Source: JAADHU01 sp964446495
GTDB taxonomy: Bacteria > Pseudomonadota > Gammaproteobacteria > Steroidobacterales > Woeseiaceae
Assembly: GCA_964446495.1 (NCBI GenBank)
Contig: CAYUOY010000044.1
Location: 1-25,246 of the forward strand
Length of the DNA: 25,246 nucleotides
Reading direction: 5' to 3'
The position numbers and the translations under genes were made by a program. Below the pieces are notes generated by a model. It did no database searches. It had not been told where the DNA came from and was given only the letters and a program-made list of their open reading frames with translations. Shown one piece after another: positions 7,082 to 15,343 of the stretch. How positions within the stretch are numbered: position 1 is the stretch's first letter; each line of letters begins with the position of its first letter.

Positions 7082-9607
7082 TTATTCCTCGCGCATTGCC
7101 AATGCCGGCTGGCTGCTTGCAGCTCGATAAGCCGGATACAACCCGGCTACAACGGCCGCCCCGATCGACAACGCCAGCGCCGTGAACAGAAAAGACGGAG
7201 CGATGTTGATATCCATTTGCCAACCGAATGAACGGCGGTTGATGACATCAATCAGGACCCAGGCCATCAGGAGCCCGAGTGGAAGTGCTGCGAGGCCACT
7301 TAACAGGCCGATAAGCCCGGATTGCAGCGTCACCATGCCGCCTAGTTGCCAGGGTGTCATACCGACGGCCCGCAAGATGGCGAGTTCACGTGCGCGCTCC
7401 AGTTGCAGCGCCAGCATGGAGCCGAGAATGCCGATGATGGCGACGCCGACTGCCAGCCAGTAGAGCACGTCAGTAATGACGAAAGTCCGATCGAAAATCT
7501 GCAACGACAACTGCCGCAGGTCACGATTGGAGCGGATGAAAATGGCCTGGCGGTCCTTGCTAATCCGCCGCATACGCTCTATCACCTTCTCCGCTGACGC
7601 ACCGTCCTCCAGATAGACCCCAATCGAGTCAATGGCGTCGTCTTTCCAAAAACGCTGGTAGGTCCGGCGACTCATCAGGACGGTGCCCTGATTGGCGTCG
7701 TAGCTGCGGTAGGTGGCGGCGATCTGAAATTTCTGCTGGCCACCCTGGGTAGCAAGGCTGATCGTGTCACCCATCGCGACCTCATTGCGATAGGCATAGG
7801 GTTCCGACACGACCACGGCATCCTCTCTTTCGAACGCACGCCATGTCTCTTCCACATCAGCATCCAGCAACATCGTGCCGTCGTGCCCGGACCCCGCGGC
7901 GTCGAGTACAACCACTCGTGTACGACCGGAGGGACTCTCAAACCAGACGCGCCGAATGCTGCTTATGCTCCGAACGCCCGACAGGCGACCTATATCGTCA
8001 ACCAGCTCATTATCCAGCGACCCGCCGGGCAAGCCGACGTAAATATCCGCGCGGAGTGAATTACTGATCCAGTCGCTTACAGCGAGGCGGAAGCTGTCGA
8101 CCATCACACTAACGCCGACGGTCGCCGAGACCGCAATGGCGAGCGCAACGATCGCTACGCCGGTACGACTCAGGGAGGCCCCTACGTCCCGGACAGCGAA
8201 CCGCGCGGTCACACCACCCAGACGTCCCGCAAGGCCGGCGCAAAGGCGTGATGCGGCAAAGACAATGATCGGTATGCACAGTGCGAAACCGAGAATCAAC
8301 AGGAACAGCGCCGTCAGGCCGGCCAGTAATGAGGTGCCCGAGAACTGCAAAATGCCAAGTGCCAGAATGGCCGCAAGTAATCCGGTCAGGGCGATTCGTG
8401 GTAACACACGGCGGATCCGGTGTTCGAGGATGGAGCGAGCCAGTGACAGTTGCGGGCGGTAGCCCGATGCCTCGGCCGCCGGCACCATAGCCGCCAATCC
8501 GGTCGCGCCCACGCCCGCCAGCAACCCGGTCGCCAGGGACAAAGGACTAACGGCCACCTGGGTCACATTGACTCGAAAATACAGATCATTAATCGATTGC
8601 GACACCAGCAGCAGCAGTTGCTGGCCCAACCATATCCCCAATGCCACCCCCAGGGCGGAGCCTACCAACCCCAGCACCAGCCCTTCGCTGATGATCAGCG
8701 TAAAAGTCTGCCGCCTTGTAAATCCCAGGGCCCGCAGCACCCCGATCAGCCCACGCCGCTGCAAGACCGCGAAACTGACACTGTTATAGATCAGAAAGGT
8801 CCCAATCAATAATGCAAGCAAGCTCATGGCGGCCAGATTAGTCATGAAAGCATTGCTCATCTCAGCCATCGACTTCGTGCGGCCTGCCGCCGACAGCAGC
8901 TGGGCACCCTCGGGCAGGGCGGCACGAAGGATCTTTTCACTCTGACCGTCGCCTCCCAGGTGCACGTCAATACGAGACAGATACCCGGGCTGTCCAAACC
9001 ATTCCTGCGCGGTGGCTACGTCGACGACGATGAGATTTTCGAGGGCAGCAGACGCATCTGCGGAGCCGGTGGTGCCGGCAATCGTAGCCGTGTATTTCTT
9101 GCCGGAAACTACAATCGAAAATTTCGTGCCTACGGAAAGATCGAGCATTGCCATCGTGGCGGCGGACATCAATACGGTCCCGGGCTCGGTAAGAAAGGTA
9201 CTCAACGTCGTAAGGTCCAGTGCAGTTCGCCCACCCCCGGCGGCCACGGGCGAGGTGTAGTTGCGAAAGGTTCTTTCCGCGAACGGGTCGACGCCGAGCA
9301 CCTGCATTATCCGGCTGTTTACTTCGGCATAACCGGTGACAATGGGTGCAATTTCCTGCATACCCAACGTGACACGTAACCTGGTGTACAGGCTTTCGTC
9401 GACACCCGCCGGTCCCGCGACAATCTGGTGAGTAGCGGCCCCGTTAATCGTGTCCATCGACAGCAGGAACGCTTTGCGGGAACTGTCGTTGGCCAGATTC
9501 ACCGCGATAATAACGGCCACACCGACGCAGATCCCGAGCAGCGCCAGCACCAGCTGCCAGGGATGACGCAACAGGTAGCCGAAACTGGCCTTGTAAATAA
9601 CCGGCAT
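7082..9607 (-). CDS. ABC transporter permease, FtsX/LolCE/MacB superfamily (841 aa)
   Basis: This is a large permease with two FtsX-type halves. There is one membrane segment at about 16-40 (LVLALLGICVGVAVIIAVNLA), then a periplasmic domain to about 250. A cluster of helices begins LAAMSLLALLIGTFLIYNSVSFAVLQRRGLIGVLRALGFT, and central hydrophobic segments lie at about 400-450. There is another helix near 485 (GVAIVALAIAVSATVGVSVMV), a second periplasmic domain, and three C-terminal helices ending in PALAMREE. The repeated A-L-G-F-T-R-R-Q and A-V-G-M-T-P-W-Q coupling elements contact the ATPase. About ten helices and 841 residues suggest a fused LolC+LolE-like subunit rather than a four-helix MacB. 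It extracts or moves a lipid, lipoprotein or peptide at the inner membrane; the substrate is unknown. Its ATG shares one base with the TGA of the ATPase gene (TGATG). Confidence 0.9.
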   Translation of the reverse strand: MPVIYKASFGYLLRHPWQLVLALLGICVGVAVIIAVNLANDSSRKAFLLSMDTINGAATHQIVAGPAGVDESLYTRLRVTLGMQEIAPIVTGYAEVNSRIMQVLGVDPFAERTFRNYTSPVAAGGGRTALDLTTLSTFLTEPGTVLMSAATMAMLDLSVGTKFSIVVSGKKYTATIAGTTGSADASAALENLIVVDVATAQEWFGQPGYLSRIDVHLGGDGQSEKILRAALPEGAQLLSAAGRTKSMAEMSNAFMTNLAAMSLLALLIGTFLIYNSVSFAVLQRRGLIGVLRALGFTRRQTFTLIISEGLVLGLVGSALGVALGIWLGQQLLLLVSQSINDLYFRVNVTQVAVSPLSLATGLLAGVGATGLAAMVPAAEASGYRPQLSLARSILEHRIRRVLPRIALTGLLAAILALGILQFSGTSLLAGLTALFLLILGFALCIPIIVFAASRLCAGLAGRLGGVTARFAVRDVGASLSRTGVAIVALAIAVSATVGVSVMVDSFRLAVSDWISNSLRADIYVGLPGGSLDNELVDDIGRLSGVRSISSIRRVWFESPSGRTRVVVLDAAGSGHDGTMLLDADVEETWRAFEREDAVVVSEPYAYRNEVAMGDTISLATQGGQQKFQIAATYRSYDANQGTVLMSRRTYQRFWKDDAIDSIGVYLEDGASAEKVIERMRRISKDRQAIFIRSNRDLRQLSLQIFDRTFVITDVLYWLAVGVAIIGILGSMLALQLERARELAILRAVGMTPWQLGGMVTLQSGLIGLLSGLAALPLGLLMAWVLIDVINRRSFGWQMDINIAPSFLFTALALSIGAAVVAGLYPAYRAASSQPALAMREE

Positions 9608-10308
9608 CAGCCGCTTCCGTGATCGACCATTATCTTGCCATCCTGCAACAGCAGTTCGCGGTCGCAGAAAGCCGCCACTTTTGCGCTATGGGTGGCAACG
9701 ATCATCGTACCGCCCTCGCTGCGAACCAGACGGTCGAGCAATGCGAGGACGGTGTCAGCCGTTTTCTCGTCGAGGTTTCCGGTGGGTTCGTCCGCCAGTA
9801 CGATTTGCGGTCGGTGCGCCAATGCGCGAGCAATGGCGACGCGCTGTTGCTCGCCGCCGGACAACACGTCCGGATAGCTTGCATGGCGACTGGATAGCCC
9901 TACGGCTGTCAACAATTCATCAATACGCCGGGTGGCTTCGGCTTCGTCGACGCCGTTGAGCTCAAGCACAAGACGTACATTGTCGGCAACTGTCAGCGTC
10001 GGCACCAGATTGAACGCCTGGTATACGAAACCGATATGCACGCGTCGGAACAGCGTTCGCTCCCGCTCGGACATCGCCGTCAGGTCCAGTCCGGAAATTT
10101 CTATGCGACCGCTGTCCGGCGTATCGATGCCACTGATCAGGTTAAGCAGCGTGGATTTTCCGGAGCCGCTACGGCCCCGCAATGCAACCGTCTCACCGGC
10201 CGCGAAATCGATGCTTAAAGAGCGCAAAACAGCATGCTGTTGCTCACCTTCCTGAAAGCTTCGACTCAGGTTCTTAAGTTGGATCTGCCATTTCGGCTGC
10301 GACGTCAC
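9607..10308 (-). CDS. ABC transporter ATP-binding protein, LolD/MacB type
   Basis: 233 residues, the usual length for LolD-like ATPases. Walker A is GRSGSGKST at 45-53, the Q-loop is VYQAFNLVPTLTV near 96-107, the signature is LSGGEQQR at 149-156, Walker B is IVLADEPTGNLD at 169-180 and the switch histidine is H207 in VATHS. The GNLD D-loop and the F-N-L-V-P-T-L-T Q-loop are typical of the mechanotransmission (type VII) ABC class. It starts 18 bases after the stop of the secreted hydrolase gene and overlaps the permease start by one base. The four genes hydrolase, ATPase, permease and lipocalin-like protein therefore look co-transcribed. It drives the neighbouring permease by ATP hydrolysis at the cytoplasmic face. 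Confidence 0.93.
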   Translation of the reverse strand: MTSQPKWQIQLKNLSRSFQEGEQQHAVLRSLSIDFAAGETVALRGRSGSGKSTLLNLISGIDTPDSGRIEISGLDLTAMSERERTLFRRVHIGFVYQAFNLVPTLTVADNVRLVLELNGVDEAEATRRIDELLTAVGLSSRHASYPDVLSGGEQQRVAIARALAHRPQIVLADEPTGNLDEKTADTVLALLDRLVRSEGGTMIVATHSAKVAAFCDRELLLQDGKIMVDHGSG

Positions 10309-10326
10309 AAGTACATATCCGGATGA

Positions 10327-11253
10327 CTACAGACTGACCCCCTGCAAGAAGGCGACCAGCTCATGAATGAAATAAGCGCGCGGAGCTTCAAGAAATGCCG
10401 CGTGATCGCCACCGGGAACGCTGACCCACTGTTTGTGCCCGGTCTTGATGCGGGTATACAGCCTCGCCAGGTTCTCCTGTGGTGCCAGCGGGTCCTGCCG
10501 TCCATGGATCACCAGCGTTGGCATCGTCAACAAGGCTGGATCGAGCTCATTGTAGTCAGACCAACCACGAAGATCCGTTTTGACCGGGTCCGCCGCCAGA
10601 GCGACCCTGACGTAGGTGGCCACCGCATTTTCACTGATTGAGCCCGGCACAACAAAATCGCTAGCCGCCGCTTCGGCCGTATTCGTTTCACGAGCGAGCT
10701 CCAGGCCAGCTTCGTCATTCGGGAATTTTTCATCCGGATCATGCCAATAGCCAAAAAGGGTCAATGACGAGATTCGTTCGGGCTGACGTTGGGCCGCAAG
10801 CTGTGAAATAGTCGAGCCCATGGACCAGCCGAACAGGTGTGGCTGGATGCGCCATTCACGTTCCGCTGCGATCCAGGCCAGGACGCCATTCACATCATCC
10901 GCTGCACGCCCTGGAGTCAACCAGCCACTCTGGTCACGCGGGGTTTCACCATAACCACGCAAGTCTACCGCGAAGACGGCATAACCCGCCTCCACCAAAC
11001 CGTCCATCAAGGACAATTGTTCACCTTCAACCTGCAAATCAAAATCCGGTAACGCACTCCAGGTGCGGCCGTGAACCAGCAGGATTGCTTCAGTGGCGCC
11101 GGCCGCACTTTTCTCCCACAGCGCAATGGGATGTCCATCCACACTCACCGTATGTCGTAGTGCATCGGTCGCTTGCGCCGGAATTATTGCCAACAACAGC
11201 ATGGCTCCTGTCAGACCAGCGAAACGGAGAAAAAGAAAGCATTTACGCAGCAT
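10327..11253 (-). CDS. Exported alpha/beta hydrolase
   Basis: 308 residues from an ATG at 11251-11253 with GAGG seven bases upstream. Residues 1-29 are a Sec signal peptide (LLLAIIPAQA-T). The fold motifs are an oxyanion-type HGRTWSA at 61-67, the nucleophile elbow GWSMGS with S144, the acid D254 in HGRQDPLAP, and H284 in PGGDHAAFLEAP. The triad is thus complete and the enzyme should hydrolyse an ester, amide or similar bond in the periplasm. DLRGYGETP at about 97-105 is typical of the general AB_hydrolase_1 group. Substrate cannot be read. It is the first gene of the operon with the ABC ATPase, permease and AttH-like protein, so a lipid or acylated molecule handled by that transporter is a reasonable guess. 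Confidence 0.88.
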   Translation of the reverse strand: MLRKCFLFLRFAGLTGAMLLLAIIPAQATDALRHTVSVDGHPIALWEKSAAGATEAILLVHGRTWSALPDFDLQVEGEQLSLMDGLVEAGYAVFAVDLRGYGETPRDQSGWLTPGRAADDVNGVLAWIAAEREWRIQPHLFGWSMGSTISQLAAQRQPERISSLTLFGYWHDPDEKFPNDEAGLELARETNTAEAAASDFVVPGSISENAVATYVRVALAADPVKTDLRGWSDYNELDPALLTMPTLVIHGRQDPLAPQENLARLYTRIKTGHKQWVSVPGGDHAAFLEAPRAYFIHELVAFLQGVSL

Positions 11254-11344
11254 TGCAGTACCTCAGTTTGACGAATTCAAGATGACAGCAGGATACCCGA
11301 GTGGCAAACTGCAGCGCAACGAGCCGGTGAGCGATAAGGATGCA

Positions 11345-12325
11345 ATGAGAACAAGGAAGGCCCTGTCACTGGAAGAGACTCTCCCGCTGATCTTAAGTGG
11401 TGCGGGAGCATTGGGCGTCCTCCCCTTCACCATCATTCGCTTTCTCAATGGTGAGTGGGGCATCGGCCTGCTTGATGCTGGTATTGTCGCCTGCTTTCTT
11501 TTTCTGGGTATCAGGGTATACCGAACCGGCGACGTCCGGGGACCCAGTGTTTTGCTGGCGCTCGTCGGGATTACAGGGGTTGTGACGACCACCTATCTGA
11601 AGGGACCAGGACAGATCGACTGGGCCTACCCGGCCGTCATCGCTCTGTTCTATTTGCTACAACCACGCGAAGCTTTGCTCGTCACAACAGTAGCAATTGT
11701 GGCATTGCTCCCGCCTCTCATGGATTCGCTGAGTACGATTGCTCTGACCACCGTTCTGGTTTCGTTGCTGTTGACCGCTTCAATTTCGTACGCGTTCGCT
11801 CTGCTGACTCGGGTCCAAAAACAAAAACTGATAAAGCTGGCGACCTGTGATCCATTGACGAATACCGGCAATCGTCGCGCACTGGATGAAAAGCTGCAGA
11901 AAATTCTCGCGGCCCGTAAGCGGAATGCCACCCAGGCATCCTTGTTGGTCATTGACCTGGATAATTTCAAGGGTATTAACGATGCTTACGGACATGCCGC
12001 TGGTGATCAGATTCTTGTTAGCGTGACCGACATCATTAAATTACGGATTCGCGGCACGGACAGCCTGTACCGGGTTGGTGGCGAAGAATTTGTGGTTCTC
12101 GCCGAAGGGCAAGACATTGATCGGGCATCACAGCTTGCCGAACATTTGCGCGTACTGGTCGAGGTCAACGAACTCTCCCTGCAGCACAGTGTTTCGATTT
12201 CGATTGGAGTTGCCGAATTGAATGACGGCGAAACCAGCGAGCAATGGCTGTGCCGGGCAGACGATGCACTTTACGACGCGAAACGAGCTGGAAAAAATAC
12301 GACCTCGATTGCCGACATCGCGTAA
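11345..12325 (+). CDS. Membrane-bound diguanylate cyclase (GGEEF domain)
   Basis: 326 residues from the ATG at 11345, preceded by AAGGA four bases upstream; an ATG at 11282 in frame lacks a ribosome site. Residues about 12-156 contain five or six hydrophobic helices, a membrane sensor domain that I cannot assign to a named MASE type. The cyclase domain runs from about 165 (KLATCDPLTNTGNRRAL) to the end. The active loop is GGEEF at 245-249, a functional variant. R236-G-T-D239 lies exactly five residues before it, which is the RxxD inhibitory site for product feedback. LVIDLDNFKGINDAYGHAAGD supplies the metal and guanine contacts. It makes c-di-GMP from two GTP. It is divergent from the hydrolase/ABC operon, sharing a 91-bp intergenic region, and convergent with the hotdog-like gene. 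Confidence 0.92.
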   Translation: MRTRKALSLEETLPLILSGAGALGVLPFTIIRFLNGEWGIGLLDAGIVACFLFLGIRVYRTGDVRGPSVLLALVGITGVVTTTYLKGPGQIDWAYPAVIALFYLLQPREALLVTTVAIVALLPPLMDSLSTIALTTVLVSLLLTASISYAFALLTRVQKQKLIKLATCDPLTNTGNRRALDEKLQKILAARKRNATQASLLVIDLDNFKGINDAYGHAAGDQILVSVTDIIKLRIRGTDSLYRVGGEEFVVLAEGQDIDRASQLAEHLRVLVEVNELSLQHSVSISIGVAELNDGETSEQWLCRADDALYDAKRAGKNTTSIADIA

Positions 12326-12371
12326 CGTGTTCTCAATCCGTTTTCCCGCTCCGACAGAGTTACGCAAGCTG

Positions 12372-13133
12372 TTAGCTGGTGGCACCCCGATGTACTTCCG
12401 GCGACACCTCAATCCAGGTCGCTCTGCAATAGCCAATCGTCTCACCGCCTGTGCCGACCAGAATCGCTTCCGCGTATGATTTGCGCCCTTCGTGCGACAA
12501 TTCGCGTGCCGCAACAACGCATCTTTCTCCCGCTGTTGGACGACGAAATATCTCCACGGTCTGCCGACCCAACAAAATGTGGCGCATTCCGGCAGGTGAA
12601 CTGCAGGCATAGGCGGTCGGGCAGTCGAGTGCCGCCCAAACGAACTCGGGCAACACCGCGCCTTCATCATCGGCAAGATTCTGTCCCGGAACCCACGGCG
12701 CCGCCAGAACACCGCTCCACGATGCATCCCGTGCGTCAATCGGTCCGACATGGATACGCAGGCCATCGCCAATATCCCGCTGCGGACCACACACAAAGCA
12801 GGTTGGCAGGGTGTGCAAAGATTCTTCGAAAGTTCGTCCCGCCGCTTCCGTGGCCTGCTTGAACGTCGGTGCAGAAATGCGCACCGGGGCCAGGGAGACT
12901 GGTTTGCCGCTGCCAATCAGTCGCTCGCCATCGTACATCCCGACGCTGCCGTCCGCCTCCCTGCGCACGATCATTTCGTGGTCGATGGGTGGCGGACGGC
13001 GCAATGTCACCTCGGCCGCACCATCGATATAAGCTGCGATACGGCCGCAGGCGTAACCGCCATTGGCTGAGTTGGGCGGACCGATGAAGCGGCGCCGAAT
13101 GCGAACTTCCCCAAGTGTCTGACCCAAGCCCAT
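12372..13133 (-). CDS. Hypothetical protein resembling a two-half hotdog-fold thioesterase
   Basis: 253 residues. The N-terminal RRRFIGPPNSANGGYACGRIA at about 13-33 is like the F-x-G-P...G-G-Y...G-x-x-A opening of acyl-CoA thioesterase/hotdog proteins. The central TCFVCGPQRDIGDGLRIHVG at 111-130 carries a C112-F-V-C115 pair. The second half continues ILLGRQTVEIFRRPTAGERCVV and ends GYCRATWIEV, a pattern seen in hotdog strands. There is no signal peptide, so it is cytosolic. A double-hotdog acyl-CoA thioesterase or binding protein is my best reading but is not certain. The ATG at 13131-13133 was chosen over a TTG four codons upstream because GGGAGAGG lies directly before it. It ends 46 bases from the diguanylate cyclase on the opposite strand. 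Confidence 0.65.
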   Translation of the reverse strand: MGLGQTLGEVRIRRRFIGPPNSANGGYACGRIAAYIDGAAEVTLRRPPPIDHEMIVRREADGSVGMYDGERLIGSGKPVSLAPVRISAPTFKQATEAAGRTFEESLHTLPTCFVCGPQRDIGDGLRIHVGPIDARDASWSGVLAAPWVPGQNLADDEGAVLPEFVWAALDCPTAYACSSPAGMRHILLGRQTVEIFRRPTAGERCVVAARELSHEGRKSYAEAILVGTGGETIGYCRATWIEVSPEVHRGATS

Positions 13134-13135
13134 TG

Positions 13136-13143
13136 CCTCTCCC
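13136..13143 (-). promoter_or_regulatory. Ribosome binding site of the hotdog-like gene
   Basis: Minus-strand GGGAGAGG ends two bases before the ATG at 13131-13133; its GGGAG core is five bases away. It supports this ATG over the TTG at 13143-13145, which would overlap the site itself. Confidence 0.6.
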
Positions 13144-13333
13144 AATATTTTTTCAAGCAGTATTTACACGGACGCAGGTCGTCTGAATTCCAGCCATGCT
13201 GTATTGTTTTGCTGAATCGTCGCCATTGACAGACACTACAAACTGATCAAACTTATGACAGATTGCCGTGTCTCGAGGCTTGCTGACCCGTATTATACGT
13301 AGCAGCCATTCGACGCAAACCAGGAAACGCCTT

Positions 13334-14953
13334 ATGCCAACTCAATCGTCAAGATCCTGCAGAACTCCTGCCAGTTCCCGGCAACGCTACAGGGTGCTTG
13401 CCGCGCTGACAATGGCATTCGCCTTAAGCGCCTGCGGCGGAGGTGGTAGCGGTGGCGGCAGTCTTGGCGGTGGCAATGGCGGCGGAAATGGGGGTGGGGG
13501 CGGCTCGAACAATAATTGGAAGCCCGGTGTTTTCATGGCCGCATCGACGTTCAGCGGGCATTGCCTCGCACCGCGCAGCGGCAGTAACGACCTGCAGGGA
13601 TCCACCCTGGATGAAAACAATTTCCTGCGGTCTTACAGCAATAACACCTATCTATGGTATGACGAGATCGTCGACCAGGATCCGGGTATGTTTGCCACCG
13701 CCGCCTATTTCGACCAACTGGTGACCGAGGCGACTACCGCATCGGGCAACAACAAGGACAATTTTCATTTTTCCCTTTCGACCGACGAATGGATTGCCCT
13801 TTCGCAAGGTGGCGCATCGGCTGGTTACGGTACCCAGTTTGCATTGCTGAAAACCGCGCCGCCACGACAGATTCTGGTGGCCTTTACTGACCCGGGCACG
13901 CCGGCGGCTAGCGCTGCCCTCGCACGTGGCGCCGAAATTCTGCAAGTTGATGGCGTCGACGTCATCAATGGCAATGACGTCGATACATTGAACGCCGCAT
14001 TTTTTCCGGCAACGGCTGGTGAGACTCACGAATTTGTCGTGCGCGATCTTGGCGCTGGCAGCACGCGCACTTTTATGATGACATCGGCAATTGTTACCTC
14101 CACGCCGGTGCAGAATGTACGCACTATTCCGACCGCACTGGGTAACATCGGTTACCTGTTGTTTAACGATCACATCGCAACCGCTGAGCGCGGATTATTC
14201 GATGCCGTTAACACGCTGAGCGCCGGCAACATTGTCGATCTCGTTATTGATCTGCGCTACAACGGTGGCGGTTTTCTGGATATCGCAAGCGAATTCTCCT
14301 ACATGATCGCCGGAGCGGCCCAAACCAACGGACGCACGTTTGAATTGCTGACGTTTAACGACAAGCATCCTGACACTGACCCCGTTACCGGACAGCCGAT
14401 CACACCAGTCGGCTTCCAGTCGCAGAGTCTGGGCTTTGATCCGTCACTGGCCACAGGCACACCACTGCCCTCCCTGAATATGTCACGGGTATTCGTGCTA
14501 ACAGGCTCTGGTACCTGCTCGGCCAGCGAATCGATCATGAACAGTTTGATCGGCATCGGCGTCCAGGTGATTCAGATCGGCTCCACTACCTGCGGCAAAC
14601 CCTATGGTTTCTATCCGACCGACAATTGCTCCACCACCTATTTTACGATTCAGTTTCAGGGTGAAAATGATATAGGCTTCGGTGACTATTCGGATGGGTT
14701 CACACCAATTAACGCCAATAACCAGATTCAGCCCAAGCTCCCGGGTTGCTTTGTAAGTGACGATTTCACCGCCGCCCTGGGCGACCCCACGGAAAATCTG
14801 TTGGAGACCGCGTTAAGCTATGCTGAAACCGGCGCCTGCCCGGCCGCCATCAGCAGCAGTCTGTCCACGTTATCGAAGACCAGCGTAACGGATGCCGATG
14901 CCATCGTGATTCCCAAATCTCCCTGGCACCAGAACCGGATCCTGAGGCCTTAA
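13334..14953 (+). CDS. S41-family (C-terminal processing type) peptidase lipoprotein
   Basis: 539 residues from the ATG at 13334, with AGGAAA eight bases upstream; an upstream in-frame start would bury the signal. Residues 1-33 are a lipoprotein signal with lipobox L-S-A-C34. A 24-residue Gly/Ser/Asn linker follows (35-58), a tether often seen in surface lipoproteins. A pre-domain contains ENNFLRSYSNNTYLWYDEI. A PDZ-like part lies at about 160-255 (FTDPGTPAASAALARGAEILQVDG). The S41 core follows: IVDLVIDLRYNGGGF at 300-314, the serine motif TCSASES at 394-400, and K422 in CGKPYGF. Ser/Lys catalysis in the envelope is expected. Many Cys residues suggest disulfides. The gene is first in an operon with the next two exported proteins; its stop is three bases before the next ATG. 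Confidence 0.88.
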   Translation: MPTQSSRSCRTPASSRQRYRVLAALTMAFALSACGGGGSGGGSLGGGNGGGNGGGGGSNNNWKPGVFMAASTFSGHCLAPRSGSNDLQGSTLDENNFLRSYSNNTYLWYDEIVDQDPGMFATAAYFDQLVTEATTASGNNKDNFHFSLSTDEWIALSQGGASAGYGTQFALLKTAPPRQILVAFTDPGTPAASAALARGAEILQVDGVDVINGNDVDTLNAAFFPATAGETHEFVVRDLGAGSTRTFMMTSAIVTSTPVQNVRTIPTALGNIGYLLFNDHIATAERGLFDAVNTLSAGNIVDLVIDLRYNGGGFLDIASEFSYMIAGAAQTNGRTFELLTFNDKHPDTDPVTGQPITPVGFQSQSLGFDPSLATGTPLPSLNMSRVFVLTGSGTCSASESIMNSLIGIGVQVIQIGSTTCGKPYGFYPTDNCSTTYFTIQFQGENDIGFGDYSDGFTPINANNQIQPKLPGCFVSDDFTAALGDPTENLLETALSYAETGACPAAISSSLSTLSKTSVTDADAIVIPKSPWHQNRILRP

Positions 14954-14956
14954 CAC

Positions 14957-15328
14957 ATGACGTCCAACAGATTATTGCTGCTGTCACTTTTTCTGTCCGC
15001 AGGTTGCAGTACCTCGGCGATACAGGCTGACGTACCCGCGCTCCTGACCAATCCCGGCCCGGACACCCGCGAAGAAATTGAGCAGTCAATTTCGGCGGCT
15101 CTGGACGGTGCGGATATTACCATTGCAGAGGATGCGTTGACCCGTAACAGCGCCCTGATCATTGGGCGTGGCATGAAACGCAGCATCGAGAGGTCGCCCG
15201 AATTGGGGCGCGACCTGGGTCGGCCCGAGCATTTTCAACTGATGATTGATGGTCCACAATGCGTTCTCGTACACGCCAGCACCGGCTTGCACTGGATTCT
15301 TAAGGACGCCGAATGCGTGGCGGAATAG
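14957..15328 (+). CDS. Small hypothetical lipoprotein (123 aa)
   Basis: The first 16 residues form a lipoprotein signal peptide with lipobox L-S-A-G-C17. The mature chain is about 107 residues. The body, from ISAALDGADITIAEDALTRNSALIIGRG to PEHFQLMIDGPQCVLVHASTGLHWILKDAECV, contains two cysteines that could pair and no known motif. I do not recognise a family. It starts three bases after the S41 peptidase stop codon, so the two are surely co-transcribed. It is followed at 15 bases by another exported protein. A role as accessory factor or inhibitor of the S41 peptidase is possible but is only inference from position. Confidence 0.75.
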   Translation: MTSNRLLLLSLFLSAGCSTSAIQADVPALLTNPGPDTREEIEQSISAALDGADITIAEDALTRNSALIIGRGMKRSIERSPELGRDLGRPEHFQLMIDGPQCVLVHASTGLHWILKDAECVAE

Positions 15329-15343
15329 TCCCATTGATCTGAC

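Noticed and set aside
12128..12916. Open frame of 262 codons on the minus strand
   Set aside because: It covers the end of the diguanylate cyclase, where catalytic motifs are certain, and most of the hotdog-like gene in another frame. Composition is Arg/Pro/Ser-rich like a shadow frame.
13226..13256. Perfect TTGACA upstream of the S41 peptidase gene
   Set aside because: No good -10 lies 16-18 bases downstream; the best candidate (ACTTAT at 19 bases) matches only three of six positions. TATTAT at 13291-13296 lacks a matching -35.
13436..13507. GGC/GGT-rich repeat-like tract that could look like a tandem repeat
   Set aside because: It is a coding Gly/Ser/Asn linker after the lipobox, with irregular units. 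It is not an independent repeat element or CRISPR.
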